A stretch of DNA of 64,000 nt from JBLRWS01 sp047921075 (GCA_047921075.1 JBLRWS010000004.1:1-64000), one strand, 5' to 3'; counted from the first letter of the stretch, positions 1-8,892 are shown. The notes: generated from the letters alone by a model not told the origin. Numbers and translations: made by a program.

Positions 1-711
1 CGAACCTGCAAATTCCAACAACGATCGCGCGATTTGTTGACCAACCCGAACCCATGATTCTTCACCCTCATCATAAAATCTCTGATTCACCTCCAGCTCA
101 ATACCCCCATACATCTCGTCCGGAAACTGTTTTCGCAGGCTCGTCGTAAAGCCATCCGAAACGCCAAGGTACGGCTTGTTCATGAGGGTTCTGAGATCCG
201 GAACCCTCCTGACCAGCTCCCGTTTCCAGCCACGGCAAAACTCTTTCTCCCCCGGCCGAGCCGGATCGTACAGCAGCCCCACATCCACATCCCTCACCTT
301 ACCGTTCAGTTCGGGCGTAAAGGTATGCACGCTGATATGCAGCACGGACTGTCCGGATTCAGTTATAGAGTCAATCGCTTCAACCACCTCGTTCCGGTAA
401 GGCCTGTAGAATCGGTTTAGCACCGCTTCTTTTTGCCCCACCGGGAGCTTACGGGTAAACTCCGAAAATAGCGCACGGTGCCCCACCGAGCGGTTTGGCT
501 CAACCAGCAACCTCGTGTACTCATACAGAAAGAGTGGCGCCTCCAACGCATGCGATATCGCCACTGCCAGCTCTTTTGCACCGGGGTCCCACCCGCGGTG
601 CAACTTCAGGATTTCCTCTCTCCCGGCAAAAAGCCGCTCATACCCGGCCGGCACCCGGTTACCGGCGTGCTCGCAGGTGATGATGATATTACGGAACAAA
701 GGGCGTGGCAT
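1..711 (-). CDS. N-formylglutamate amidohydrolase family protein (partial, C-terminus outside window)
   Basis: I translated this frame by hand from the complement of bases 711-1; it runs open for 237 codons and leaves the window. Motifs typical of the N-formylglutamate amidohydrolase (FGase) family are visible: an N-terminal CEHAGNRVPAGY block, HRGWDPGA, DVDVGLLYDP, and GGIELEVNQ near the window edge. Family enzymes are zinc-type hydrolases that remove formyl or other acyl groups from glutamate-like amines. The ATG at 711 lies inside the 3' end of the GCS2-type ligase gene (stop at 689-691), a 23-base overlap that suggests translational coupling. It is the fourth gene of a cluster with two amide-bond-forming ligases and a cysteine peptidase, so its substrate is probably that cluster's product rather than a histidine-degradation intermediate. 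That role is inferred. Confidence 0.85.
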   Translation of the reverse strand, partial: MPRPLFRNIIITCEHAGNRVPAGYERLFAGREEILKLHRGWDPGAKELAVAISHALEAPLFLYEYTRLLVEPNRSVGHRALFSEFTRKLPVGQKEAVLNRFYRPYRNEVVEAIDSITESGQSVLHISVHTFTPELNGKVRDVDVGLLYDPARPGEKEFCRGWKRELVRRVPDLRTLMNKPYLGVSDGFTTSLRKQFPDEMYGGIELEVNQRFYDEGEESWVRVGQQIARSLLEFAGS

Positions 712-1942
712 GGCGCAGACAGTCACACAGTCGAGTGTAAACCGCGAATAGTTTATGTTTTCCGAAATTGGCTGGCAGTGCGTGCAGAATGCGGCGGGCA
801 AGAGGGCCCTCTTCCAGCATCAAATCGAGCAGCGGCAGTGATTCCGGGCTGAAGCTGTATTCCGCCTTCAGCCGTGTGGTGATGTGCCGGACCAGCTCCC
901 CGGCCGTGGCCGACATCTGTTTTAATCCAAATACGTCCAGGAATTCCCGATTATTTATGATCGCCATTTCCCCGTCGCGTACCACATCCATCAACAACCT
1001 AAAAAGGTCGTTCTCGTGCCACGATTTTTGATCCTCCAACGGACAGGTTTTTGCTTCTACCAAGAATTTGGTCAGGTTCACAATCCACTCCAAAATGGCC
1101 ACATCAGCATGGGGAATCTCCTGAATATCGATCACCCGCACCTCGATGGCGTTACGGTCCCATCGCGACATCACCCCGCGCGAGTTGAGCCACTCATCCT
1201 GCAAAATGCCGTCCGGGTCGTATGGCGCAATGTCGCGGTACATCGGCTCAAAAACCTGCTCTCTGTATTCGGCCTCGCTAAATACGCGCTCGGGAATAAT
1301 CTTGCCGGTTATAGACGGCATTCTCATGGAGTTGGTTCGATACGCTTCCATCCGGAAGTCGAGCCACGGTTTTTTTTCCGAATCGGCGATGGGCGAACCG
1401 GCCGCCAAAGCAGGGATCAGCGGGGTTACCAGACGCAATGCCGCGTGCAGCTTTTCAAATTCTTCGTCTCCACAAAACGGTAGGTTCAGGTGGGTGCTTT
1501 GCAGGTTCGACCATCCGTGCCCCCGGCAGTCGAAAATCCGGTTGTAGGCTTCGTAAATTGGGTTGTATTCATGCGGCCAGAGTTTCACCTCCGTAAACGG
1601 GTCCATCCACGGGTGCATGGCGCCGGGCATCAGTCGCGCATCAAAACCGGCCAGAATCTTCTCGATTTCCAGAACCTCGTTGTGAAAGGCGTCTCCGATT
1701 CCGGTTAGTCCGGCAGCCGGGCCGTTCGTTTTTATTTCGATCACATGAAGCACCAGTTCGTTGCTCCAGGCCGCCCCGTTACGCGGCACCTCGTTGGTAA
1801 TAGCGCCCCCAGCGTACTCCAAAACGCGGTCTGTGATTGGGAGCACATCCAGCGTTTCCCGGCTCACAATCATGTACTCCATCTCAATGCCAAATCCCTC
1901 AAACAGATGGAGCGGCTGTTTTGTTTGGATGGGAATGCTCAT
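689..1942 (-). CDS. GCS2-type glutamate-cysteine ligase-like carboxylate-amine ligase
   Basis: This 417-residue protein belongs to the glutamate-cysteine ligase 2 (GCS2) superfamily of ATP-dependent carboxylate-amine ligases. The N-terminal FGIEMEYMIV segment carries the paired acidic metal ligands of the glutamine-synthetase-like fold. Later HGWSNLQSTHLNLPF and RWDRNAIEVRVIDIQE match the conserved core. The ATG at 1942 overlaps the stop of the upstream ATP-grasp gene by four bases (1939-1942), so translation is probably coupled. Classical GCS2 enzymes join glutamate gamma-carboxylate to cysteine. Here no glutathione synthetase is adjacent; the partner is a RimK-type ligase, so a different amino acid or peptide substrate is likely. 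Substrate is unknown from sequence alone. Confidence 0.8.
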   Translation of the reverse strand: MSIPIQTKQPLHLFEGFGIEMEYMIVSRETLDVLPITDRVLEYAGGAITNEVPRNGAAWSNELVLHVIEIKTNGPAAGLTGIGDAFHNEVLEIEKILAGFDARLMPGAMHPWMDPFTEVKLWPHEYNPIYEAYNRIFDCRGHGWSNLQSTHLNLPFCGDEEFEKLHAALRLVTPLIPALAAGSPIADSEKKPWLDFRMEAYRTNSMRMPSITGKIIPERVFSEAEYREQVFEPMYRDIAPYDPDGILQDEWLNSRGVMSRWDRNAIEVRVIDIQEIPHADVAILEWIVNLTKFLVEAKTCPLEDQKSWHENDLFRLLMDVVRDGEMAIINNREFLDVFGLKQMSATAGELVRHITTRLKAEYSFSPESLPLLDLMLEEGPLARRILHALPANFGKHKLFAVYTRLCDCLRHATPFVP

Positions 1943-3405
1943 CGCGAGAAGCTCTCTTTTTGATGTTCAATCCGCCGCAGGATCTCCTCCACAATGGTTT
2001 GATAGAGCCGCTCTTTCAGCACTGCGTCTTCAATACCGGAGTCAATGTTTGGGTTATCGTTCACCTCAATGATGTACACCTGTCCGTCCGCCTCCTTTAC
2101 ATCCACGCCGTAGAGCCCGCTGCCAATCAGTTTTGCGGCTTTTAGTGCGTGTTTTACCACATTATCCGGAACCTGTTCAATCGGAAGCGTATCCGACAGG
2201 CCGGCATGTGTTTTGCCATCGCCGGTGCGTTCATATATCTGCCAGTGCTTCCTGGCCATGTGGTACCGACATGCGTACAGTGGCTTTCCATTCAGGATCC
2301 CAATGCGCCAGTCGAACGACGTCGGAATAAATTCCTGGGCAATCAACAGGTCCGATTTTTCGAAAAGATGGTCGCTTTGCTCCATAAAGCTTTTTCGATC
2401 ATCTACCTTTACCACCCCTTGAGAGAAGGAGCTGTCAGGCTGTTTTAAAATGCATGGAAATCCGATCTCTTTATATGCCACCTCCAGATTTTCCTTATTC
2501 AGAATGATGGTTTTTGGTGCGGGCACGCCGTGCTTTATTAACAATTCGGCCAGATATACCTTGTTGGTACACTTTAAAATCGACTCCGGATCATCGATCA
2601 CCACCAGACCCTCGGCCGCCGCGCGCCGGGCAAACCGGTAGGTGTGATGGTTTACGCTGGTGGTTTCGCGAATAAACAGGGCATCGAATTCATTAAGCCG
2701 GGAGTAGTCTTCGCGGGTAATCAATTCGGTATAAAAACCGATCGACTCAGCCGCCTTAATGAAGCGCTGAATGGCTTTTTCATCGGATGGCGGCATCTCC
2801 TCCTGCGGATTCACTAAAATAGCCAGGTCGTACAGGTACTCTTTTTTCGCGGCGGGCAGGTTTTTCTTTTTGAAGAACTCCTGCGCCATCTGCGCGATAA
2901 ACGGTTTATGGTCGTCGGGCACCTCGCTGGATGAGACCGGCTGCAGGCTGCGAAGCATCCACTCACCCTCTTTTTTAGCGAATTCGGCTCGTAGCAGCGG
3001 TGCCTGAAACTGTGCAAACAGCCGCTGGGAAAGCCTGTCGTACTTTTTGGCCAGATTTTTTCCAAAATAGATACTGAGTGTAAACGCATCCGCCTGAATG
3101 GATTTCAAGCTCGATTGAATGAGGTTGTTCAGTTCGTCAGAGAGAATCCGAATGACCGCCTGCGATTTCAAATCCAAAATGGCAAGCACATTGGGAATCG
3201 GCTTGTGCCCACGCGCCGAGGCCAGCAGCGATACGTAGTACCCCAACGACTGATAGCGGTAACTTTTGCAAAGGTTGAACACCTTCACATTTCGCAGAGT
3301 GCTAAACGCGGGATTGGTCAGATAATCCCGGGCCGAAATCACCTCCACATCCGGAATATCCAGGGTCCACTTTTTGGGATTGTCAACAACAAGAATGTGC
3401 TGCAT
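1939..3405 (-). CDS. RimK-type ATP-grasp ligase with N-terminal RLAN-like domain
   Basis: The 488-residue protein has two parts. Residues 1 to about 200 form an alpha/beta region resembling the 'RimK-like ATP-grasp N-terminal' (RLAN) domain. From about 215 onward it is an ATP-grasp ligase of the RimK type: IRETTSVNHHTYRFARRA, a lysine-rich KVYLAELLIKHGVPAPKT segment, FPCILKQPDSSFSQGVVKV as the nucleotide lid, and YIIEVNDNPNID, whose Glu and Asn bind the Mg-ATP. RimK-type enzymes attach glutamate or another amino acid to a carboxylate. The gene starts eight bases after the peptidase gene and overlaps the GCS2 gene by four bases, so the set is clearly one operon. Two ligases of different folds in tandem suggest a product with two amide bonds; that is inference. 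Confidence 0.85.
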   Translation of the reverse strand: MQHILVVDNPKKWTLDIPDVEVISARDYLTNPAFSTLRNVKVFNLCKSYRYQSLGYYVSLLASARGHKPIPNVLAILDLKSQAVIRILSDELNNLIQSSLKSIQADAFTLSIYFGKNLAKKYDRLSQRLFAQFQAPLLRAEFAKKEGEWMLRSLQPVSSSEVPDDHKPFIAQMAQEFFKKKNLPAAKKEYLYDLAILVNPQEEMPPSDEKAIQRFIKAAESIGFYTELITREDYSRLNEFDALFIRETTSVNHHTYRFARRAAAEGLVVIDDPESILKCTNKVYLAELLIKHGVPAPKTIILNKENLEVAYKEIGFPCILKQPDSSFSQGVVKVDDRKSFMEQSDHLFEKSDLLIAQEFIPTSFDWRIGILNGKPLYACRYHMARKHWQIYERTGDGKTHAGLSDTLPIEQVPDNVVKHALKAAKLIGSGLYGVDVKEADGQVYIIEVNDNPNIDSGIEDAVLKERLYQTIVEEILRRIEHQKESFSR

Positions 3406-3413
3406 CGGAATGG

Positions 3414-4112
3414 TTAAGAGGGTTTTGGTGTGATAACAATGAGATTTGCATCGTAGGTTACAATTCCCAGTAAAACCGCGGTGATCACGCGGTCGAGTTT
3501 CATTTTGTAATATTGGCCGCCGCCCAGCGGATTTTTTGCGATGGGGTCGGCAATATAGATTTCGCGGGTTTTCGGCTCGTACCCGTGCAGCACTACGAAA
3601 TGTCCGGCGGGCTCGCCGCGCAGGTCGTCATAATCGGAATTGGGGCCAAACTCGCGCATGCTTCTATAGAGCCAAGTGGCACTTAGGCCGGCAATCACCG
3701 GGCGGTTTTTTTTGAGGTATCGGCGGATGATACCCGAGCGAAGGTCTTCGACTCGGATGGTTCCGCCCAGTTCCAGAAACCGGATATACGCCTCTGATGC
3801 CAGCCGGAACTTTTTGTTCTTTTTGACGGCCATCTGCTCAACCAGTTTTTTAGCCAATTCCCCGTTGTTTAACCCGGCCCATGTGGGATCAAAAATCTGC
3901 AGGTTGTAGGAGTAGATAGTGGCCTTATAGCCGCGCTCCAGCGCATGATTGGCCAGCAGTACGCCGAGGGTGCCGCCTTCGTCCAACTGATGCACCTCGT
4001 CTATTACCGATTTCAGTGAAATCGGATCCCGGTAAAAATCATACATAGCGTGAAGGCAGGTGGGGCCGCACGTGGTTTCATCCGGCTGCTGCTTAATGGG
4101 TACAGCTAACAT
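3414..4112 (-). CDS. C39-like papain-fold cysteine peptidase
   Basis: This 232-residue protein has no obvious signal peptide or membrane segment. The motif DETTCGPTCLHAMY places the nucleophile Cys15 (with Cys19) after an oxyanion-type Gln8/Gln9 region. AGHFVVLHGYEP gives the catalytic His171, and IYIADP gives Asp189, the order expected for a peptidase C39/papain-like triad. C39 peptidases of bacteriocin exporters are fused to ABC transporters; this one stands alone and is probably cytoplasmic. It is the first gene of the ligase cluster, so it may release, trim or transfer the peptide product, possibly as a transpeptidase. ATG at 4112 is the only reasonable start. The 170 bases upstream (4113-4282) hold no gene and presumably the operon promoter. 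Confidence 0.75.
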   Translation of the reverse strand: MLAVPIKQQPDETTCGPTCLHAMYDFYRDPISLKSVIDEVHQLDEGGTLGVLLANHALERGYKATIYSYNLQIFDPTWAGLNNGELAKKLVEQMAVKKNKKFRLASEAYIRFLELGGTIRVEDLRSGIIRRYLKKNRPVIAGLSATWLYRSMREFGPNSDYDDLRGEPAGHFVVLHGYEPKTREIYIADPIAKNPLGGGQYYKMKLDRVITAVLLGIVTYDANLIVITPKPS

Positions 4113-4282
4113 GGGTTGGGGATGGCGATCGATTGGTGGGAAGCGAAACTCAAACGTACGATTTGATGATTCAATATACGTAACTGCGCAATCCCGTTAA
4201 GCGTTAAATCTTTATCACCGGACAGAAATAATCTTCTTCGCAGTGTGCCTGTTTTTGAAATACCCGGACGGGCAAGCAGTGA

Positions 4283-5092
4283 TTACCTTACAGCATCAAA
4301 CTGTGCAATCTCCTCTCCATTTTCGTCAAACAGCCGAAGGGTTTGTTCCTGCGGATTCACCTGAAATTGCCGTGTATTGTTCAGTGCGTTGAAAAACATC
4401 TGTTCCAACTCCATCTGCGGGTCGGGACAAGCCATTTTGGTGGAGGCGATGTTTATAAAAGAGATCTCCGGGCCATTCAGGCTGAAGCTGCCGTTAAACC
4501 GATTGCAGCCGCCCGACCCAAAAACGCGCTGCATGCTCGCTTCGAACTGCAATCCGGGATGACGCTCCCGTTCACGCGAATCTTCCTCACGATCATACAG
4601 GCGGGTAAGTGTCCACTCTTGATCGGTAAGCGGCGGAAATACCGGATCTGTAGCTACCTGTTGCAGTTGGTACGCACCGGCCATCTCTCCCTCTATCCGG
4701 TTCCCTTCCAGATCGAGCTGTATAAGACGCCCTTCTGCTACAAAATAATAGGGCGAAAAAGAATCCGGCTGCTCCTGCGACAAACGAATACGGCTGTTGT
4801 CATCCATCCACTCAAACACTCCTGCTTGGATAAAGATAGAATCACTCTCGCCAATGTACCGCGACTCGAGGGTGTAGCGGTTCCCCTCCGACAGGGTGAT
4901 GCGGGTGTCTATCCCTTCGCAGCTGGCACAGGGAACGATCCCTTTATATACTCCGTAATAATCGAGTGCTGTGCGGGCCGTATGGTGATCGCTAACCGGC
5001 TGTGGCCGCTCGAGCTCCTCGCCGCCGGAACAAGCCTGAAGTACGGTATACAACCCCATGATAAAGATGAAAAACAAGATCTCTTTACGCAT
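4283..5092 (-). CDS. NlpE/META (HslJ)-domain lipoprotein
   Basis: The 269-residue protein begins with a lipoprotein signal ending in the lipobox LQAC (Cys21). Residues about 44-140 resemble the copper-resistance/NlpE N-terminal domain: YYGVYKGIVPCASCEGI contains the CxxC pair Cys55/Cys58, followed by repeated beta strands. Residues about 155-266 are a META/HslJ domain with SGGCNRFNGSFSL and STKMACPD. NlpE in enterobacteria reports surface attachment and lipoprotein-sorting stress, and META proteins are linked to heat-shock and antibiotic tolerance. The fusion of both is common in Bacteroidota-type genomes. It stands alone between the amidoligase cluster and a divergent hypothetical gene. A sensor role is possible but cannot be proven from sequence. 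Confidence 0.8.
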   Translation of the reverse strand: MRKEILFFIFIMGLYTVLQACSGGEELERPQPVSDHHTARTALDYYGVYKGIVPCASCEGIDTRITLSEGNRYTLESRYIGESDSIFIQAGVFEWMDDNSRIRLSQEQPDSFSPYYFVAEGRLIQLDLEGNRIEGEMAGAYQLQQVATDPVFPPLTDQEWTLTRLYDREEDSRERERHPGLQFEASMQRVFGSGGCNRFNGSFSLNGPEISFINIASTKMACPDPQMELEQMFFNALNNTRQFQVNPQEQTLRLFDENGEEIAQFDAVR

Positions 5093-5182
5093 GTTTCCTG
5101 ATGATTTTTTAGATGTTCGGGGAATTCAACAATTTATTATAGATAAATTTTTTGTATTGTTTTTACGGACAAACGTTCCCTA

Positions 5183-5743
5183 ATGAAACCGACTGAACAA
5201 CATATTTTTTGTTACCCACCCAACTTGCAGGAGCTCGATCTTGCTACGATGGTAACGATGTACCGGGAGCGTGGCGAAATTCGCCGTTCCAAACCGGGCA
5301 CCTACTTTGCCTGCGCCCTCACACGACGGCTGATTCGGGAGGCCAAGTGGTGGTTTGGCCTCTACTACAGCCAAAAAGCGTGGGATTCGCTGCTCACCAA
5401 ATCATCCGAGGGCTACCCGCTAACCGAAGCGGAGCTGAACGCGTTGGGACTTGTTGTTGCCGGGGGCGAGTCGCCACCCCGCCGCGAGAAGGTGGAAGCC
5501 AATTTGGGCGTCTTGCCAAAACTCGGTTACCTGATCGTAAACGACCTGAAACAGTTCGGTTTTCTCCATGAAGACGGGCAGGGTGTGTTGCTTATTACTC
5601 CGCGGGGAGAATCTGCGCTGCAGGGAATTGCGCGCCGGATTTATCAAAAACGGTTTGTCCCGGAGATGCTTCATAGCCGCCGCAGTGATGCTCACACCGG
5701 CGGACACCGCATCCCCTCACCCGATCAAACCTCTCTCTTTTAA
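5183..5743 (+). CDS. Hypothetical protein, 186 residues
   Basis: I do not recognise this protein. It has no signal peptide or membrane segment. An aromatic, basic central part (LIREAKWWFGLYYSQKAW) is followed by a Leu/Glu-rich helix and by VLLITPRGESALQGIARRIYQ, which could form a small winged-helix-like or helical C-terminal unit. The last 20 residues are Ser/Pro/His-rich and probably disordered. The open frame has codon use like its neighbours, an ATG at 5183 and a length compatible with a real gene. It is divergent from the NlpE/META lipoprotein and 80 bases upstream of argS, from which it is separated by a candidate promoter. Function unknown. Confidence 0.6.
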   Translation: MKPTEQHIFCYPPNLQELDLATMVTMYRERGEIRRSKPGTYFACALTRRLIREAKWWFGLYYSQKAWDSLLTKSSEGYPLTEAELNALGLVVAGGESPPRREKVEANLGVLPKLGYLIVNDLKQFGFLHEDGQGVLLITPRGESALQGIARRIYQKRFVPEMLHSRRSDAHTGGHRIPSPDQTSLF

Positions 5744-5783
5744 CCCCCTCAGAAACCGGTAGAGTTTGCAGTTTCAAAAGCCG

Positions 5784-5791
5784 TATCTTTG
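5784..5791 (+). promoter_or_regulatory. Candidate Bacteroidota-type -7 element of argS
   Basis: TATCTTTG fits the TAnnTTTG -7 consensus of the Bacteroidota housekeeping sigma factor exactly and ends 32 bases before the argS ATG. A TTTG lies upstream at 5765-5768, but the 15-base gap is shorter than the 17-23 bases usually reported for the -33 element, so only the -7 element is a good match. Confidence 0.4.
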
Positions 5792-5823
5792 CTTCCCTTT
5801 GTCTATTTGAACACTTTTTCTGC

Positions 5824-7458
5824 ATGGAATCTTATTTACAGCAACAACTCAAGCGCGCCCTTCTAACGATGGGGCTAACCGACGACCAGCTGCCCAATCT
5901 GCAAATCGAAACACCCCGCGACCCGTCTCATGGCGATGCAGCATCCAACATTGCCATGCAGCTGGCCAAAACACTTCGCAAGAATCCCCGTGCCATTGCC
6001 GAAGAGCTGGTTCAAACACTGGACCTCGATCCGGCACGAATTGCCGCAACGGACATTGCGGGGCCGGGATTTATCAATTTTCGCTACGCCGAAAACTACT
6101 TATACGATGCGCTTGATGAATTGCTATCCGCCGGAGAAAATTTCGGTAAAACCGATCGGCACACCGGGCAACGGGTGCTGGTGGAATTTGTAAGCGCAAA
6201 CCCTACCGGACCACTTACTGTGGGCCACGGCCGCAACGCTGTACTGGGCGATACCATCGCCAACCTGCTGAAGTGGTCGGGTGCCGAGGTTACCCGCGAA
6301 TACTATTTTAACAACGCCGGGCGGCAGATGCGCGTGCTGGGCCAAAGTGTACAGGCGCGATACGAGCAGCAATTGGGCCGTGATACCGAATTACCCGAAG
6401 GGGGATACGAAGGGGAGTACATCAAAGAAATTGCAGAGAAGCTGGTGCAAGAACACGCTGACTCACTGGTCGGATTGGAGGATTCCGATCTCTTCAAGCA
6501 AGCTGCCGAGGCGGCCATTTTTGCCGACATCCAGACAACACTGAAACGGATGAACATAGAGATGGATACCTTTTTCAACGAAAAATCGCTCTATGACGAT
6601 GGCTCCATCACACAAACCATCGATACCCTTCGGGATAAAGGATTTGTTTACGATAAAGATGGCGCTGTTTGGTTTAAAACTACCGAATTTGGCAAAGAGA
6701 AAGACACCGTGCTGATCAAAAGCACCGGCGAACCGACCTACCGCCTGCCCGACATCGCCTATCACGCCAACAAACTCGATCGCGGCTATGATCTCTGCAT
6801 CGATGTGTTTGGCGCCGACCATATCGACACCTACCCCGATGTGATGAACGGCATTCAGGTACTGGGCTACGACAAAGAAAAGGTAGATGTACTGGTGTAT
6901 CAGTTTGTAACGCTTGTGCAGGATGGAAAACCGTACAAAATGAGTACGCGCAAAGCCAACTTTGTTACGCTGGATGAACTGATGGATGATGTGGGCGAAG
7001 ATGTAACCCGCTTTTTCTTTCTGATGCGCTCGCCCAATACGCATCTCGAATTTGATGTGGCACAGGCCAAGGAAGCGGGTGAAAAAAATCCGGTTTTCTA
7101 CCTCCAATATGCACACGCCCGTATTCAATCCATTCTCAGAAAAGTGCAGGATGTATCGGGCGGCTCCGATACGTTTGACCTGAGCCGACTTACCCATGCC
7201 GCCGAGCTTACACTTATTAAAAAACTGCTCACTTTCCCCGAAGCCGTAGAGTTGGCCACGCGTCATCGTGAGCCGCATCGCGTTATCACCTACCTGAACG
7301 AACTGGCATCCGATTTTACCTCCTTTTATCACGATTGCCGCATTCTTGGCGAAGAGGAGGGGGTGATGAACGCCCGAATGGCACTTGCCCGGGCCACGGC
7401 CACCGTTCTCCGAAACGGGCTCACCATTTTGGGCATATCTGCACCCGACCGGATGTAG
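5824..7458 (+). CDS. argS: Arginyl-tRNA synthetase
   Basis: The 544-residue class I synthetase charges tRNA-Arg with arginine in the cytoplasm. The N-terminal Arg-tRNA-synthetase domain (about 1-80) is followed by VSANPTGPLTVGHGRN, the HIGH-type ATP signature, then the Rossmann catalytic core. KPYKMSTRKANFVTLDEL is the KMSKS-region equivalent. The C-terminal anticodon-binding DALR domain (about 425-544) closes with a bundle of helices. Length is typical for the family. ATG at 5824 follows a candidate promoter; no clear Shine-Dalgarno site is visible, which is common in this phylum. The gene is followed after 74 bases by a secreted P1 peptidase gene read in the same direction. Confidence 0.97.
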   Translation: MESYLQQQLKRALLTMGLTDDQLPNLQIETPRDPSHGDAASNIAMQLAKTLRKNPRAIAEELVQTLDLDPARIAATDIAGPGFINFRYAENYLYDALDELLSAGENFGKTDRHTGQRVLVEFVSANPTGPLTVGHGRNAVLGDTIANLLKWSGAEVTREYYFNNAGRQMRVLGQSVQARYEQQLGRDTELPEGGYEGEYIKEIAEKLVQEHADSLVGLEDSDLFKQAAEAAIFADIQTTLKRMNIEMDTFFNEKSLYDDGSITQTIDTLRDKGFVYDKDGAVWFKTTEFGKEKDTVLIKSTGEPTYRLPDIAYHANKLDRGYDLCIDVFGADHIDTYPDVMNGIQVLGYDKEKVDVLVYQFVTLVQDGKPYKMSTRKANFVTLDELMDDVGEDVTRFFFLMRSPNTHLEFDVAQAKEAGEKNPVFYLQYAHARIQSILRKVQDVSGGSDTFDLSRLTHAAELTLIKKLLTFPEAVELATRHREPHRVITYLNELASDFTSFYHDCRILGEEEGVMNARMALARATATVLRNGLTILGISAPDRM

Positions 7459-7532
7459 CCGGCCGACCCCGGTATCGAAAAAAGTGGCTGGGTTTCAATA
7501 TCTTGTTGCAAATTGAACCAACCCGCTTTGCT

Positions 7533-8723
7533 ATGCGACTCTTGCTTTTTCTCATCTTTTCTCTGCTTTTCTCCCTCGCAAACCACACCGTCTCCGATGC
7601 ACAGCAGCGCGCCCGGGATCTTGGCATCACACCCGGCATTTTACAGCCCGGCCCGCTGAACGCCATTACCGATGTGGAGGGTGTTCAGGTCGGCCATGTG
7701 ACGCGCATCGAGGGGGATGATATCCGTACCGGGGTGACGGCCATTTTACCCCATGATGGCAACCTGTTTCGCGATCGCGTACCGGCAGCGGTCTATGTGG
7801 GCAACGGGTTTGGCAAAGCGCTCGGGTTCACACAGGTACAGGAGCTGGGGGAGCTCGAAACACCCATTGCCCTCACCAATACACTCGACATATTTCAGAT
7901 TGCTCATGGTGTTGCTGATGTTGTTCTCAGCTATCCCGAAAACCGGACTGTTCGCTCGGTAAACCCCGTAGTTGGCGAAACAAATGACGGCTACCTGCAT
8001 AACATCCGAAAGCGGGCTCTTACCCCTGATGATGCCCGCCATGCCATCGAAGCGGCTGCGTCGGGAGCAGTTGCCGAGGGAAATACAGGTGCCGGCACGG
8101 GAACCCGCGCCCTCGGTTTTAAAGGCGGTATTGGCACCTCCTCACGGGTACTTCCCGAAAACCGCGGCGGTTACACCGTTGGGGTGTTGGTACAAGCTAA
8201 CTTTGGCGGCATTCTTACCATTGATGGCGTGCCGGTGGGTGAGGAGCTAAATCGCCACTATATGGCCGGCAACCGTTCCGGCCAATCGTTCTCCGAACAA
8301 ATGGCCGCCGCCGACACCGGGTACGATTTTGATGTAGACGGTTCTGTAATGATTGTTGTGGCAACCGACGCTCCTCTAACCTCTCGGAATCTGGAGCGGC
8401 TGGCCAAGCGGGCATTTCTTGGCATTGCCCGGGTTGGCGGGTTTGCATCCAACGGCAGCGGCGATTATGTCATTGCTTTCTCTACCGCCGAAGAGGTGCG
8501 CATCCGTACGGGCAACGAGAAACCGCTTCATCACCATGCGGAGCTTCGTAACAGCGACACCACTCCTCTGTTTTTAGCGGCGTTAGAAGCCACGGAAGAG
8601 GCGATCCTGAACGCTCTGTTTGCTGCGGACGATATGACGGGACATGAGGGACGGTCTGAACAGGCGCTGCCGGTTGATGAGGTTCTGGAGATCATCAAAA
8701 GATACAAGACAGACGGCGACTAG
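7533..8723 (+). CDS. Secreted P1/S58-family (DmpA/BapA-like) aminopeptidase
   Basis: The protein has 396 residues from ATG 7533, chosen because it opens a clear signal peptide (MRLLLFLIFSLLFSLANHTV); the open frame upstream overlaps argS. Family blocks include ITDVEGVQVGHVT, VGNGFGKALGF, GNTGAGTGTRALGFKGGIG and VGVLVQANFGG. DGSVMIVVATDAPL holds the expected self-cleavage point Gly270-Ser271; the new N-terminal serine becomes the nucleophile of an Ntn-hydrolase-like alpha/beta pair. Known members are D-amino-acid or beta-peptidyl aminopeptidases. The enzyme is predicted to act in the periplasm on peptides. Substrate preference cannot be told from the sequence. Confidence 0.9.
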   Translation: MRLLLFLIFSLLFSLANHTVSDAQQRARDLGITPGILQPGPLNAITDVEGVQVGHVTRIEGDDIRTGVTAILPHDGNLFRDRVPAAVYVGNGFGKALGFTQVQELGELETPIALTNTLDIFQIAHGVADVVLSYPENRTVRSVNPVVGETNDGYLHNIRKRALTPDDARHAIEAAASGAVAEGNTGAGTGTRALGFKGGIGTSSRVLPENRGGYTVGVLVQANFGGILTIDGVPVGEELNRHYMAGNRSGQSFSEQMAAADTGYDFDVDGSVMIVVATDAPLTSRNLERLAKRAFLGIARVGGFASNGSGDYVIAFSTAEEVRIRTGNEKPLHHHAELRNSDTTPLFLAALEATEEAILNALFAADDMTGHEGRSEQALPVDEVLEIIKRYKTDGD

Positions 8724-8892
8724 CCCGGCCGGCACAGCGGTTGTAAAAACCCATTATACTCTTCACGTTTTTATCACAACAGGCGACTTTTGCCAATATT
8801 TTCGAGAGTTTCGAGTCCTTACATAAACGCGCCGATAACCCCGCAATAAGTATTCAGCGGTGTTGCCCGGACATAACTAATGATATGTACTT

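Noticed and set aside
7335..7532. N-terminal extension of the P1 peptidase frame
   Set aside because: It overlaps argS in another frame, and the ATG at 7533 begins a proper signal peptide.
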